Shown: one piece after another, positions 20,010 through 29,024 of the stretch
Layout: each line of letters starts with the position of its first letter
Position numbering within the stretch: the stretch's first letter is position 1
Assembly: GCA_902826695.1 (NCBI GenBank)
Contig: CADEFU010000005.1
Span: 1 to 64,000 of the forward strand
Direction: 5' to 3'
DNA length: 64,000 nucleotides
Source of the DNA: an uncultured Alphaproteobacteria bacterium
GTDB lineage: Bacteria; Pseudomonadota; Alphaproteobacteria; Micropepsales; Micropepsaceae
Position numbers and translations under genes: made by a program
Notes under the pieces: generated by a model
The model's input: only the letters and a program-made list of their open reading frames with translations
Database searches by the model: none
Told to the model about the DNA's origin: nothing

Positions 20010-20414
20010 TTAGGCCGCGTTTTCCACGAGTTCCCGACCCGATTGTTCGAAGTCGAAGAGTTGACGGCACTTGATCAGTGCCTTGTAGTATTGCCGCGCC
20101 AGCATATCGCGCGAGATCGCGACACACAGGCGAAGCGTTTCCCCATCCGTGATGTCTTGCATGTACGCCGACATCTGCGTCACGAATTCGTCGTACAGCC
20201 CTTCGCCCTGCCCCTCGCCCATATAAAGGTTCAAGATCGCGAGATAGATGCGCTTCGCCGGCGTGTCGGCGTCGGCCGCTTGCAGAATGTCGCGATCGCG
20301 CAGCACCGTCACTTGGTTCTCGACGAGAAAGCTCGTGGGCCGGTCGCCATTGATCAGCACTGCGCCGTTCAAAACGAACTTTTCACCAGGCTTAAGAGAA
20401 AGTTTCAGCGTCAT
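20010..20414 (-). CDS. flbT: Flagellin regulator FlbT
   Basis: 134 residues that match FlbT over the full length: MTLKLSLKPGEKFVLNGAVL, then the conserved LVENQVTVLRDRDILQ and the helical AKRIYLAILNLYMG block. In Caulobacter FlbT binds the 5' leader of flagellin mRNA and lowers its stability, so that flagellin is made only after hook assembly, with FlaF acting oppositely. No flaF or flagellin gene lies within the window. It is divergent from the FlmG-like gene and ends at a strong terminator. Confidence 0.93.
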   Translation of the reverse strand: MTLKLSLKPGEKFVLNGAVLINGDRPTSFLVENQVTVLRDRDILQAADADTPAKRIYLAILNLYMGEGQGEGLYDEFVTQMSAYMQDITDGETLRLCVAISRDMLARQYYKALIKCRQLFDFEQSGRELVENAA

Positions 20415-20602
20415 GCGCGTCAGGCCTTCGTGTCTGTCTACGCAACCGACACTAGGCCGTCAGGGTTAACACCGCACTTCCGCCGCAAATCTTTTTAGTC
20501 AACAAAGCGTTGAGATCGCGCACGCCCGCCACCCGCACACTTAGCGCCGCATTAAAGTGTCCCCACGATAATAAGCGTGCAAACAGAGCGGACAAGAAGA
20601 AG

Positions 20603-22273
20603 ATGGCCCAAGCCGCGCGCACCGCAAACAGCCCAGAAGCGCTGCCACCCGAAGCATCGGGAGCACTGCGCGAAGCGCTTGCGCACTACAAAAAGGGCGA
20701 GTGGGCGAACGCAGCCGTTGCCGCCGCAAAAGCCGCCGAAGCTCACGCACGTTGCACAACGGCCTATCACCTCTTGGCGCTCGCGCTCGGCAACCTCGGT
20801 CAGCGCACCAAAGCGTTCGAGATGTTCGAGCGCGCTCTTGCGCTCGATCCGACGAATGCCGCGATTTATCTGGATGTCGGCAACGCAGCGTGGAACGCGC
20901 GCTGGCTCGATGACTCCGAGAAGGCACTCCGCGCCTATCTCGAACTGCGCCCGCACTGCCCAATAGGCTCAAGCAGTCTCGCCGGTTGCCTGCGCGACGC
21001 CGGCCGCTTCGACGACGCCCTCGCCGTGGTGACAAGCGCTCTCGCGCACACGCCAAACGCTGCAGATTTGTGGAACGCGCGCGGCACGATCCTCTGCGAG
21101 CAGCTCGACTTCGCCGGCGCCATAGCGTGCCACGCCAAAGCCCAACGCCTCGGCCCAAACGCACCGCAGGCATTCCACAACGCCGGCCTTGCGCACACAA
21201 ACGCCGGAAACTTCCGGGAAGCCGCAGTCAACTTCACCCGCGCGCTCGATCTCGGCACCAGCGACCGCGAACGCGCCGAGATCCGTCACGCACGCGCTCT
21301 TTGCCTGGCTGCCGCAGGAAAACTCAGCGAGGCGTGGCCCGACTACGAAGAGCGCCACAACCCGAGCTTCGCCCAAGCGACCGCGTTCGCGATCGCGGCG
21401 CCACGCTGGCAGGGCGAAGAGCTGACCGGCCGCAATCTCCTCGTCATCGGCGAACAAGGCCTCGGCGACGAGATCATGTTCGCAAGCATGATAGACGACC
21501 TCATCGGGCGCACCGGCCCCGGCGGCAAGGTGATGCTGGCGGTCGATCAGCGCCTCGTGCCGCTGTTCCGGCGTTCGTTCCCAGCCGCCCATGTCGGCGC
21601 AGAGCTCTATAAAAAGGACAACACCCGCCCAACCCGCATCGTGCCCTGGGCGACAGGCGATCTCGCACCCGATGCCTTCACCGCGATGGGAAGCCCGCTG
21701 CAGCACCTGCGTCCCAGCATCGACACGTTCCCCGCACGCGCTTACCTGAAGCCCGATGCCGCCCGCGTGCGCTACTGGCTCAACCGTCTGGCCGCGCTGG
21801 GCCCCGGCCCCTATGTCGGCATCAGCTGGAAATCGATGCTGGTCACGCCGCAACGCGCAAAGTTCTTCAGCACGCTCGAACAGTGGGCCCCCGTCCTCGA
21901 CAAGACCTCCGTCAAGTTCATCAACCTGCAATACGGCGACTGCCAAGCCGAACGCGACGCCGTGTGTGCGAAGCTCGGCGTTACAATCCACAACCTATCG
22001 GGGCTCGATCTCACAAACGATATCGATGACAAAGCCGCCCTCTGCGACGCGCTCGACCTCGTCATCTCAGCGCCGACCGCGCCCGCGATGCTCGCCGCCG
22101 CCGTCGGCACCGAAACCTGGCTCGTCACCGCGACCCGACTCTGGCAGCAACTCGGCACCGATCGCTATCCCTGGTACGCGAACACCCGCGTTCTGACCCC
22201 GGACAGGTTCGCCGACTGGCCCGCGCTCATGACGCGCCTCGCTTGCGAACTCGAGGAATTCGCGTCACGCTGA
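20603..22273 (+). CDS. TPR glycosyltransferase, FlmG-like flagellin modifier
   Basis: 556 residues. Residues 1-240 hold about five TPR units (for example AKAFEMFERALALDPTNAAIYLDVGNA-type repeats). Residues about 270-550 form a GT-B-like region opening with LLVIGEQGLGDEIMFASMI, the motif of TPR-linked glycosyltransferases, and ending with a GT9-like nucleotide-binding region (VISAPTAPAMLAAAVGTETWLV). This is the architecture of Caulobacter FlmG, in which the TPR part binds flagellin and the GT part attaches a nonulosonic acid. Position beside flbT supports it. The start is the ATG after AAGAAGAAG; earlier in-frame codons lack support. Confidence 0.75.
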   Translation: MAQAARTANSPEALPPEASGALREALAHYKKGEWANAAVAAAKAAEAHARCTTAYHLLALALGNLGQRTKAFEMFERALALDPTNAAIYLDVGNAAWNARWLDDSEKALRAYLELRPHCPIGSSSLAGCLRDAGRFDDALAVVTSALAHTPNAADLWNARGTILCEQLDFAGAIACHAKAQRLGPNAPQAFHNAGLAHTNAGNFREAAVNFTRALDLGTSDRERAEIRHARALCLAAAGKLSEAWPDYEERHNPSFAQATAFAIAAPRWQGEELTGRNLLVIGEQGLGDEIMFASMIDDLIGRTGPGGKVMLAVDQRLVPLFRRSFPAAHVGAELYKKDNTRPTRIVPWATGDLAPDAFTAMGSPLQHLRPSIDTFPARAYLKPDAARVRYWLNRLAALGPGPYVGISWKSMLVTPQRAKFFSTLEQWAPVLDKTSVKFINLQYGDCQAERDAVCAKLGVTIHNLSGLDLTNDIDDKAALCDALDLVISAPTAPAMLAAAVGTETWLVTATRLWQQLGTDRYPWYANTRVLTPDRFADWPALMTRLACELEEFASR

Positions 22274-22278
22274 CGCGT

Positions 22279-22638
22279 ATGACACCGGCCGACATTGAAA
22301 AATTGCTTCTCGCCCTCCCCGGCGCCACGCTCTCGATCCAGTGGGGCAATGACCGCGTCTTCAAAGTCGGCGGCAAGATGTTCGCGGTCATTGGTTTCCA
22401 CAACGACAAAAGCTTTGGCGGCATGTCGTTCAAAGCCTCAAGCGAAAGCTTCCGCATCCTGACGGAGCTTCCCGGCATCAAACCCGCCCCCTACCTCGCC
22501 CGCGCCGAGTGGGTCTATCTCGACAAACCCACCCGCCTGCCCGCGAAGGACCTCAAAGCCTACCTCACCCGCGCCCACGCCATCGTAGCGTCAGGTCTGC
22601 CGAAGAAAACGCAGAAGCAGCTGGGGATCGCGCCTTAA
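22279..22638 (+). CDS. MmcQ/YjbR family protein
   Basis: 119 residues starting MTPADIEKLLLALPGA. The pattern LPGATLSIQWGNDRVFKVGGKMFAVIGF, then YLARAEWVYLD and a helical C-terminus, is that of the YjbR/MmcQ fold, a double-wing DNA-binding-like family of unknown role. It begins five bases after the glycosyltransferase stop and is probably co-transcribed with it. Confidence 0.82.
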   Translation: MTPADIEKLLLALPGATLSIQWGNDRVFKVGGKMFAVIGFHNDKSFGGMSFKASSESFRILTELPGIKPAPYLARAEWVYLDKPTRLPAKDLKAYLTRAHAIVASGLPKKTQKQLGIAP

Positions 22639-22706
22639 ACTTGCGAGCGGGCTTCCGACCCCCTAGGTTTGGCCCAACACCTATTCACCAACACCTAGGA
22701 TGACCG

Positions 22707-23555
22707 ATGAAGAAGTTCGAAGGCACCAGCAACTACGTCGCGACCGATGATCTGCGCATTGCGGTGAACGCCGCGATCACGCTCGAGCGCCCGTTGCTCA
22801 TCAAAGGCGAACCCGGCACCGGCAAGACCGTGCTCGCGTTCGAGGTGGCGAAGGCAATCGGCGTGCCGATCATCCAATGGCACATCAAGTCGACGACGAA
22901 GGCTCAACAGGGCCTCTACGAATACGACGCGGTCAGCCGCCTGCGCGACAGCCAGCTCGGCGACGCGCGCGTGAAGGACATCAAGAACTACATCTCGAAG
23001 GGCAAACTCTGGGAAGCGTTCACGAACGACCAGCGGCCGGTCCTCCTGATCGATGAAATCGACAAGGCCGACATCGAGTTCCCGAACGACCTTCTGCTCG
23101 AACTCGACCGTATGGAATTCTTCGTCTACGAGACCGGCGAGACGATCAAGGCCAAGCAACGCCCGATCGTGATGATCACCTCGAACAACGAGAAGGAACT
23201 GCCGGACGCCTTCCTGCGCCGCTGCTTCTTCCACTACATCAAGTTCCCCGACCGCGACACGATGACGAAGATCATCGACGTCCACTACCCGAAGATCATG
23301 GACAAGCTGGTCGGCGAAGCGCTGAACATCTTCTACCAAATCCGCGAAGTGCCCGGCCTCAAGAAGAAGCCGTCAACGTCGGAGTTGCTCGACTGGCTCA
23401 AGCTGCTCATGGCCGACGACATCAGCGCCGAAACCCTGCGCGAACGCGACCCGTCGAAACTGATCCCGCCGCTCCACGGCGCACTGCTGAAGAACGAACA
23501 GGACGTACACCTGTTCGAGCGCCTGGCATTCCTCGCGCGGAGAGAAAGGAACTGA
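22707..23555 (+). CDS. MoxR-type AAA+ ATPase
   Basis: 282 residues. Walker A GEPGTGKT (34-41), Walker B LLIDEIDKAD, sensor-1 IVMITSNNEKELPDAFLRRC with the arginine finger. The sequence is close to the MoxR/CbbQ/NorQ group, which work with a VWA protein as a chaperone pair to insert metals or activate enzymes. The VWA partner is at 24803-25978, separated by two unrelated genes. AGGA is seven bases before the ATG. Confidence 0.93.
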   Translation: MKKFEGTSNYVATDDLRIAVNAAITLERPLLIKGEPGTGKTVLAFEVAKAIGVPIIQWHIKSTTKAQQGLYEYDAVSRLRDSQLGDARVKDIKNYISKGKLWEAFTNDQRPVLLIDEIDKADIEFPNDLLLELDRMEFFVYETGETIKAKQRPIVMITSNNEKELPDAFLRRCFFHYIKFPDRDTMTKIIDVHYPKIMDKLVGEALNIFYQIREVPGLKKKPSTSELLDWLKLLMADDISAETLRERDPSKLIPPLHGALLKNEQDVHLFERLAFLARRERN

Positions 23556-23557
23556 AC

Positions 23558-24079
23558 GTGACAAAGCAGCTGCTCGGTGCGTTGGCGTTCCTCGTGACAC
23601 TCGGGTTCGCTGCGACAGGCGCTGCTGACACGATTCCGTCCGATTGGGCGGTGCGCGATGACAGCACGCTTGTTCACGCACCGAGTGGCGCACTTTGTCC
23701 TCTCGAAATCGCTAGCTTCAAGAGAGTCGGCATCGAGAGCAAAGGCCCGCCTGATCTCGGCATCTGCACCTATGCCGGCGAGCAGGATCTCGGGGGGCTG
23801 ATCCGCGTTCGCCAATACGTGCGCGGCGCCGGTGAGACGCCGCTTGCCGCGCAGAATGACCAGATGCTCATCGAACCGCCAGCCGGCTCGCCGAAAATTG
23901 TCATGGGTCTGCGCGCCGGCCCCGGTCCCGACAAAAACGGCGCGCCGACGCAGCAGTCCGTAATCACGGTGGCGCGCAAGGGGCTCCTCATTGATTGCAT
24001 CGGCCGCCAACTGCAGCGCGATCGGAGCAACGGCGCATTTGACTTCGCGCTCGCCTGCAAGAAGCAGCAAACGGAATGA
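23558..24079 (+). CDS. Hypothetical secreted protein
   Basis: 173 residues. GTG start two bases after the moxR stop, with AGAAAGGA upstream. The signal peptide MTKQLLGALAFLVTLGFAATGAA is probably cut after AADT or close by. The mature part is about 150 residues with cysteines (LCPLEIASF, LGICTYAG, DCIGRQLQ, LACKK). I do not recognise the fold. Tight coupling to moxR suggests joint expression. Confidence 0.72.
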   Translation: MTKQLLGALAFLVTLGFAATGAADTIPSDWAVRDDSTLVHAPSGALCPLEIASFKRVGIESKGPPDLGICTYAGEQDLGGLIRVRQYVRGAGETPLAAQNDQMLIEPPAGSPKIVMGLRAGPGPDKNGAPTQQSVITVARKGLLIDCIGRQLQRDRSNGAFDFALACKKQQTE

Positions 24080-24150
24080 CGGCGGCGCGAGACGCCGCGA
24101 CACTAACATTCTACGCGGGTGAGGCAGCTGCCTACGAAGTGCTACTACTG

Positions 24151-24642
24151 CTAAGGCTTCAGCTCCATGCACTCTTTCACCGAGTGCCCGCACAAACGGT
24201 ATGGCTCATTGTAACGCCTCTTAAGGTATTCGTTCTCCGCCGGAAGAATATTTGAGCGATCGTACTCCGCCGTATCGACGCCATCCCTCTTTTCTTCCAC
24301 CCACCACAGATATGCCTTTCGCGTTTCCCGGTAGACCGCCCGCGCCCATGAATACGGATAGACTGACGGCTGGCCGGGCTGTGGGACGGTCCTGTAAAGA
24401 TACTTCGTTGGATCGCCCGCAATGGTGATCGTATTGCTCGGCCCGTCGTAGCAAGTCGGCATCCCGTCATTACATGTACCTTTGTCTGTAACGCGAATTC
24501 GCCCATCGTCAGCTCCTGTGGCTTTTCGGCGGGCCGCAATCTGGTCAAGCAGTTGGGGATCCATTCCATCACCAATGCCCGCCGCGGCGCTCGGCCAAGC
24601 AAGAGCAACCGCCAACAGGGCAAGCGCGATACGAACTGTCAT
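24151..24642 (-). CDS. Hypothetical secreted cysteine-containing protein
   Basis: 163 residues with a signal peptide MTVRIALALLAVALAWPSAAAG preceded by GGGAGCCGG. The mature part has CNDGMPTC and a final LCGHSVKEC, so two disulfides are possible, and is rich in Tyr and Trp in the middle. No known family is evident. It runs against its neighbours, between moxR and the VWA gene, and is less GC-biased than they are, hinting at later insertion. Confidence 0.6.
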   Translation of the reverse strand: MTVRIALALLAVALAWPSAAAGIGDGMDPQLLDQIAARRKATGADDGRIRVTDKGTCNDGMPTCYDGPSNTITIAGDPTKYLYRTVPQPGQPSVYPYSWARAVYRETRKAYLWWVEEKRDGVDTAEYDRSNILPAENEYLKRRYNEPYRLCGHSVKECMELKP

Positions 24643-24802
24643 TTTCCGGCTCCCGACACTTCCTGGCCAGGCTAACGCTAAGGAGGCCTCGATTCCAGCT
24701 CTGACCGTACGGCAACACGACAGTTTCGATGCAATCTCCCGATAGCGGGCGATCAAACCTGACGCTAGACTAAACCCAACTCGCCACTTCGGACGTCCGC
24801 CC

Positions 24803-25978
24803 ATGTTCCTGAACTTCTTCCACGACCTGCGCCAGGCCAAGATCCCGGTGACCTTGAAGGAATACCTCGCCCTCATGGAGGGCTTGGACAAGAAGGTCAT
24901 CGATATGAAGGTCGATGAGTTCTACTACCTCTCGCGCACCGCGTTGGTGAAGGACGAGCGCAACCTCGACAAATTCGACCGCGTCTTCGCCCACGCGTTC
25001 AAGGGTCTGGAAAATCTCGACCCCACCGACCTCGCGCAAATCCCGGAAGACTGGCTGAAGGCCCTCACCGAAAAATTCCTGACCGAGGAAGAGAAGAAGC
25101 AGATCGAGGCGCTCGGCGGCTGGGAAAAACTGATGGAGGAGCTGAAGAAGCGCCTCGAAGAACAAAAGAAGCGCCACGAAGGCGGCAACAAGATGATCGG
25201 CACCGGCGGCACCTCGCCGTTCGGCGCCTACGGTTACAATCCCGAAGGCATCCGCATGGGCCAAGACAAAGGCCGCCACGGCAAGGCGGTCAAAGTCTGG
25301 GACAAGCGCGAATACAAGAACCTCGACGACAGCGTCGAACTCGGCACGCGCAACATCAAGATCGCGCTACGCCGCCTGCGCAAATGGGCGCGCGAGGGCG
25401 CGCTCACCGAACTCGACCTGCCGGAAACGATCCGTCACACCGCACACCAAGGCTATCTCGATCTCGTCATGCGGGCCGAGCGCCACAACAAGGTAAAGGT
25501 GCTGATCTTCTTCGACATCGGCGGCTCGATGGATGCGCACATCAAACTCTGCGAGGAGCTGTTCTCCGCCGCGCGCACCGAATTCAAGCACATGGACTTC
25601 TTCTACTTCCACAATTGCCTGTACGAGAGCGTGTGGAAAGACAACCGCCGCCGCCACAACGAGAAACAGCCGACCTGGGACGTGCTGCACAAATATCCGC
25701 ACGACTATAAAGTCGTGATCGTCGGCGACGCAACGATGAGCCCCTACGAAATCACCTACCCCGGCGGCAGCGTCGAACACTGGAACGAAGAGCCGGGCGC
25801 CGTCTGGCTCGAACGCCTGACCCGCATCTACGAACACGCGATCTGGCTGAACCCCGTCCCCGAGCGCCACTGGGAATACACGCCCTCGATCCAGATCATG
25901 AAGCAAATCATGAGCGATCGCATGTATCCCCTGACACTCGAAGGTCTCGACAAGGCGATGCGGGAATTGAACCGCTAG
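24803..25978 (+). CDS. VWA-domain protein, CoxE-like, MoxR partner
   Basis: 391 residues. A charged helical N-terminus (residues 1-130, KEYLALMEGLDKKVIDMKVDEFYYLSR) is followed by a VWA domain with the MIDAS-like motif FFDIGGSMDAH. FYFHNCLYE and VIVGDATMSPYEI follow. The first MIDAS Ser is replaced by Gly, as I recall for this subfamily. It is normally encoded directly after the MoxR ATPase, with which it forms a chaperone pair. It converges on the citrate synthase gene with a four-base overlap. Confidence 0.88.
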   Translation: MFLNFFHDLRQAKIPVTLKEYLALMEGLDKKVIDMKVDEFYYLSRTALVKDERNLDKFDRVFAHAFKGLENLDPTDLAQIPEDWLKALTEKFLTEEEKKQIEALGGWEKLMEELKKRLEEQKKRHEGGNKMIGTGGTSPFGAYGYNPEGIRMGQDKGRHGKAVKVWDKREYKNLDDSVELGTRNIKIALRRLRKWAREGALTELDLPETIRHTAHQGYLDLVMRAERHNKVKVLIFFDIGGSMDAHIKLCEELFSAARTEFKHMDFFYFHNCLYESVWKDNRRRHNEKQPTWDVLHKYPHDYKVVIVGDATMSPYEITYPGGSVEHWNEEPGAVWLERLTRIYEHAIWLNPVPERHWEYTPSIQIMKQIMSDRMYPLTLEGLDKAMRELNR

Positions 25979-27186
25979 CGTCTTACGCCAACTGTAAACT
26001 CCGCGCGCGGGCGTATTAGCGTGCCCGTCGCGCGCTGTTCGAATGCGTGCGCGATCCAACCGGCCGATCGTCCAATCGCAAACAGTGCGAGTGCCGCCCC
26101 GCGCGGCAGGTCGAATGCGCGCTCCAGCGCCAGCAAACCGAAATCGACGTTGGGCTCCAAGGCGGCCATCGATCGCGCGGCCTTGAGCGTCGCGGCCAAA
26201 GTGACATCGAGCTTCACTATCGACACCAGTTCCGCCCCGCGCGGATCAACCTCGCGATAGACGGAGTTGCCAAAACCAGGAATGGTCTCGCCGCGGGCGA
26301 GCCGTGCCGCCAAGATCTCAGCAGCGTCGCCGGACGCGTCAGCCTCTAACAGCATAGCGCGCAGGCGCTCCGTCGCCCCACCATGCTTCGGCCCGCTCAT
26401 CGCGGTAAGTCCGGCGACCACACAGTTCGTGAGACTTGCCCCCGTCGACGCGACAACCCTGACCGCGAACGTGGAAGCGTTGAGTTCGTGATCGGCAAGC
26501 AGCACAAGCGCGCGCCGGATCGCGTCGGCCGCCTTCGGGCGCTTCCACGCGACCGCAACGGCACGGTGGATCGGGCCTTTGTACGCGCCGTCGATCGCGG
26601 CAATCGCGGCAACCAACGCCGATACAAGTCGCGCAGCCTCCTTGAAATCGTGCGAAGCCGTCGTTTCCTTCTCAGGCAGAAGCGAGAGCAAGCAGCTTGC
26701 GCGGCTCGTCGCGCTGGACGGCCGGGAAGCCTTCGCCGTCGCCACCCAACCGGCGATCTCGCGCGGATCGAAGCGAACGCCCGCAAACGGATCGGCATCG
26801 CCGCTGTTCCACAGCAGTCGCGCGGCCTCTTCCAACGTCGCGTGACGCGAAAACGCGACCGCTTCCCGATCCCGATAGAAGCAGCGATCGTCCTCGAAAT
26901 GCGTGATCGCCGACTTCAGCACCGGCAAACCGTAGTCGAGCGCGGTCGCCGCCGCAGCACGCGGCTGGCGCATGCGCGTCCGGCGGTCGATCAACGTCAT
27001 GATGTCGGCGGCGGCGTAGAGACGCGCCTTCGCCGCCTTCGGATGCGGCACGGAGCGGATCAAGCCTCGGCTGACATAAACGTAGAGCGTTGCGCGCGTA
27101 ATACCGAGCGCGCGCATCGCTGCCGCCGAATCGAGCAAGGCTCCGCGGCGAACATGGCTCAAACGGCCGGTCTTTCTCGTTCTCAT
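25975..27186 (-). CDS. HTH-domain citrate synthase-like protein
   Basis: 403 residues. Residues 1-80 hold a MerR-like helix-turn-helix (SAAAMRALGITRATLYVYVSRGLIRSVPHPKAAKARLYAAADI). The rest is a citrate synthase fold with DHELNASTFAVRVVASTGASL and GPKHGGATERLRAML, where His and substrate-binding residues lie; PGFGNSVYREVDPRGAEL is the next conserved block. HTH plus citrate synthase proteins are known in proteobacteria and are not the main TCA enzyme; a regulatory or 2-methylcitrate-like activity is possible. The frame is open 76 codons upstream, which I judge non-coding. Confidence 0.83.
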   Translation of the reverse strand: MRTRKTGRLSHVRRGALLDSAAAMRALGITRATLYVYVSRGLIRSVPHPKAAKARLYAAADIMTLIDRRTRMRQPRAAAATALDYGLPVLKSAITHFEDDRCFYRDREAVAFSRHATLEEAARLLWNSGDADPFAGVRFDPREIAGWVATAKASRPSSATSRASCLLSLLPEKETTASHDFKEAARLVSALVAAIAAIDGAYKGPIHRAVAVAWKRPKAADAIRRALVLLADHELNASTFAVRVVASTGASLTNCVVAGLTAMSGPKHGGATERLRAMLLEADASGDAAEILAARLARGETIPGFGNSVYREVDPRGAELVSIVKLDVTLAATLKAARSMAALEPNVDFGLLALERAFDLPRGAALALFAIGRSAGWIAHAFEQRATGTLIRPRAEFTVGVRR

Positions 27187-27195
27187 GTTAACATG
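27184..27195. promoter_or_regulatory. Palindrome covering the citrate synthase-like start codon
   Basis: CATGTTAACATG, a perfect 12-bp palindrome whose left CAT is the start codon on the minus strand. It is in the 74-bp gap to the divergent serine hydrolase. Binding by the gene's own HTH domain is conceivable. Confidence 0.45.
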
Positions 27196-27260
27196 TTGAT
27201 ATAAGATTGACGTGAACCCCGCCAGCCTCCCATGCTGCCGCGCCTCAACAACGGTACCCG

Positions 27261-28520
27261 ATGATCCGAATAATCCTGCTGACAATGCTGGCGCTTGTGG
27301 CCTGGACGACGCTCGTGATCGCCGGAACGATCGAAGGTTGGTGGCGCCAACCGCTCGCACCATTCGGGGACACAGCCGCGTTCCAAGCCGCAGCCATCGC
27401 AGACCTCGGCACAAAGCACAAAGGCAATGCCGCGCTCGTGTTGCTCGCCAAGGGCAAGATCGCGGCCTCCCATTTCGTCTCGACCGGTAAACCGGTGGAC
27501 GGTGACAGCCGCTTCCAAGTCGCCTCCATGAGCAAGTGGGTGACCGCCTGGGGCATCATGACCCTCGTCGAAGCCGGCAAGCTCGATCTGGACAAGCCGG
27601 TTTCTGCCTACCTCAAGCGCTGGCAGTTGCCGCCGAGCAAGTTCGACAACAACGCGGTCACGGTCCGCCGCCTCTTGAGCCACAACGCAGGCCTGACCGA
27701 CGGCTTGGGTTACGCCGGCTTCGCCCCCGGCACGCCCGTGCAGGATCTCGTGGCATCGCTCACCCGCGCGTCGGACGCGTCGCCAGGTCGCGACGGCGTT
27801 GTGCGCGTCGGTGTTCAGCCGGGCACGGAGTTCCGCTACTCCGGCGGAGGCTACACGCTGATGCAGCTCCTGATCGAGGAGATCACCGGCCAATCGTTCA
27901 ACGACTACATGCAAGCCGCCGTCTTCGACCCGCTCGGCATGAACCGTTCGACGTTCACACTCAACGATGCCGAAGGAGATGACGTCGCGGACTTCTTCGA
28001 CCAGCGCGGAAAACCCGCAACGCACTACCGCTTCGCGGCGCTGGCGGCGGCATCGCTCTACACCTCAGCAAACGACATGGCGCGCTTTCTACAAGCCCAC
28101 GTCCCCGGCGCCAATGGCGAGCCGCGGGGACGCGATGTCCTGCGCCCACAAACGCTGCTCGAGATGCGCCGTCCGCACGCGTCGCAATTTGGCGCGGAAA
28201 TCTGGGGCTTGGGTACGATGCTCTATGCGCCCAACAACGCCGGCAGCTTCGTCATCGGCCACGACGGCAACAACGAGCCCGCGATCAACACCGCAGCCCG
28301 CGTCGATCCCGCGACGGGCGACGGCATCGTGATCCTGGAAACCGGAAACAAGCTGCTCGCGACCCAGCTCGCCGGCGAATGGGTCTTTTGGCAAACCGGC
28401 AAGGTCGACTTCCTAACCGTCACGATGGAAGCCGAAACGATGCTCAAAATACTGAGCATCGGGTGGGCGGCGATAGTCGTCGCTGCCTTAGTATTCGGTT
28501 GGCGGAGGCGGCGCCACTAA
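27261..28520 (+). CDS. Serine hydrolase of the beta-lactamase (class C/PBP) family
   Basis: 419 residues. An N-terminal TM or signal-anchor helix is followed by a serine beta-lactamase-like domain with SMSK (SxxK nucleophile), YSGGG (YxG) and HDGNN in the place of the KTG motif. A C-terminal TM helix precedes a WRRRRH tail. Such proteins are esterases or D-aminopeptidases rather than true lactamases. Two membrane anchors suggest the active domain is in the periplasm. It is divergent from the HTH-citrate synthase. Confidence 0.87.
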   Translation: MIRIILLTMLALVAWTTLVIAGTIEGWWRQPLAPFGDTAAFQAAAIADLGTKHKGNAALVLLAKGKIAASHFVSTGKPVDGDSRFQVASMSKWVTAWGIMTLVEAGKLDLDKPVSAYLKRWQLPPSKFDNNAVTVRRLLSHNAGLTDGLGYAGFAPGTPVQDLVASLTRASDASPGRDGVVRVGVQPGTEFRYSGGGYTLMQLLIEEITGQSFNDYMQAAVFDPLGMNRSTFTLNDAEGDDVADFFDQRGKPATHYRFAALAAASLYTSANDMARFLQAHVPGANGEPRGRDVLRPQTLLEMRRPHASQFGAEIWGLGTMLYAPNNAGSFVIGHDGNNEPAINTAARVDPATGDGIVILETGNKLLATQLAGEWVFWQTGKVDFLTVTMEAETMLKILSIGWAAIVVAALVFGWRRRRH

Positions 28521-28852
28521 TCCGCCGACTTGCTCCCGAACAACGCGCCATAAATCAGCCCGCCGAGCCACAAGATCAGCGTCAGCACGACGACACGCGT
28601 GAACAGCGTCATCAAGGCGAGCGCGATCGCCGTGTCGCCCACGAGTACCGCGAACAGCGCCGACGGTTGGCCGTAGCCGATCACCTCTTCGGCGCCACCC
28701 ATGATCATGTACTTGAGGCCGCCCGCCGCTTCGATGAATCCCTGCACCCAATCGGGCGTGAACCAAACCATGAGCCCCAGGACCACGAACGACATGAAGA
28801 ACGAGACGATGCTGCGCCATGTCTGCCAAAGAAAATGACCAAAGCTGCCCAT
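28517..28852 (-). CDS. Small hypothetical membrane protein
   Basis: 111 residues from MGSFGHFLWQTWRSI. Three hydrophobic stretches (SFFMSFVVLGLMVWF; SALFAVLVGDTAIALALM; VVVLTLILWLGGLIYGALF). No motif is recognised. The longer frame upstream (to 29041) reads through a promoter-like gap and is not preferred. It ends four bases inside the serine hydrolase gene's tail on the other strand. Confidence 0.6.
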   Translation of the reverse strand: MGSFGHFLWQTWRSIVSFFMSFVVLGLMVWFTPDWVQGFIEAAGGLKYMIMGGAEEVIGYGQPSALFAVLVGDTAIALALMTLFTRVVVLTLILWLGGLIYGALFGSKSAD

Positions 28853-29024
28853 AGTTAACCCCGAAGTGCGACCAGTGACGGCAATCGTCAGCGCGGGCAC
28901 CAAGCGAGTCAAGCTGGCCCTTGGGCGCACAGCCGATTTGGCACCCGCGTGCCGCGCAAATGCAAGCCCGACCGTGTGTTCGCCAAAGCACGCAAGACGG
29001 CTCATCGCATGAACGCGGCCGCCC

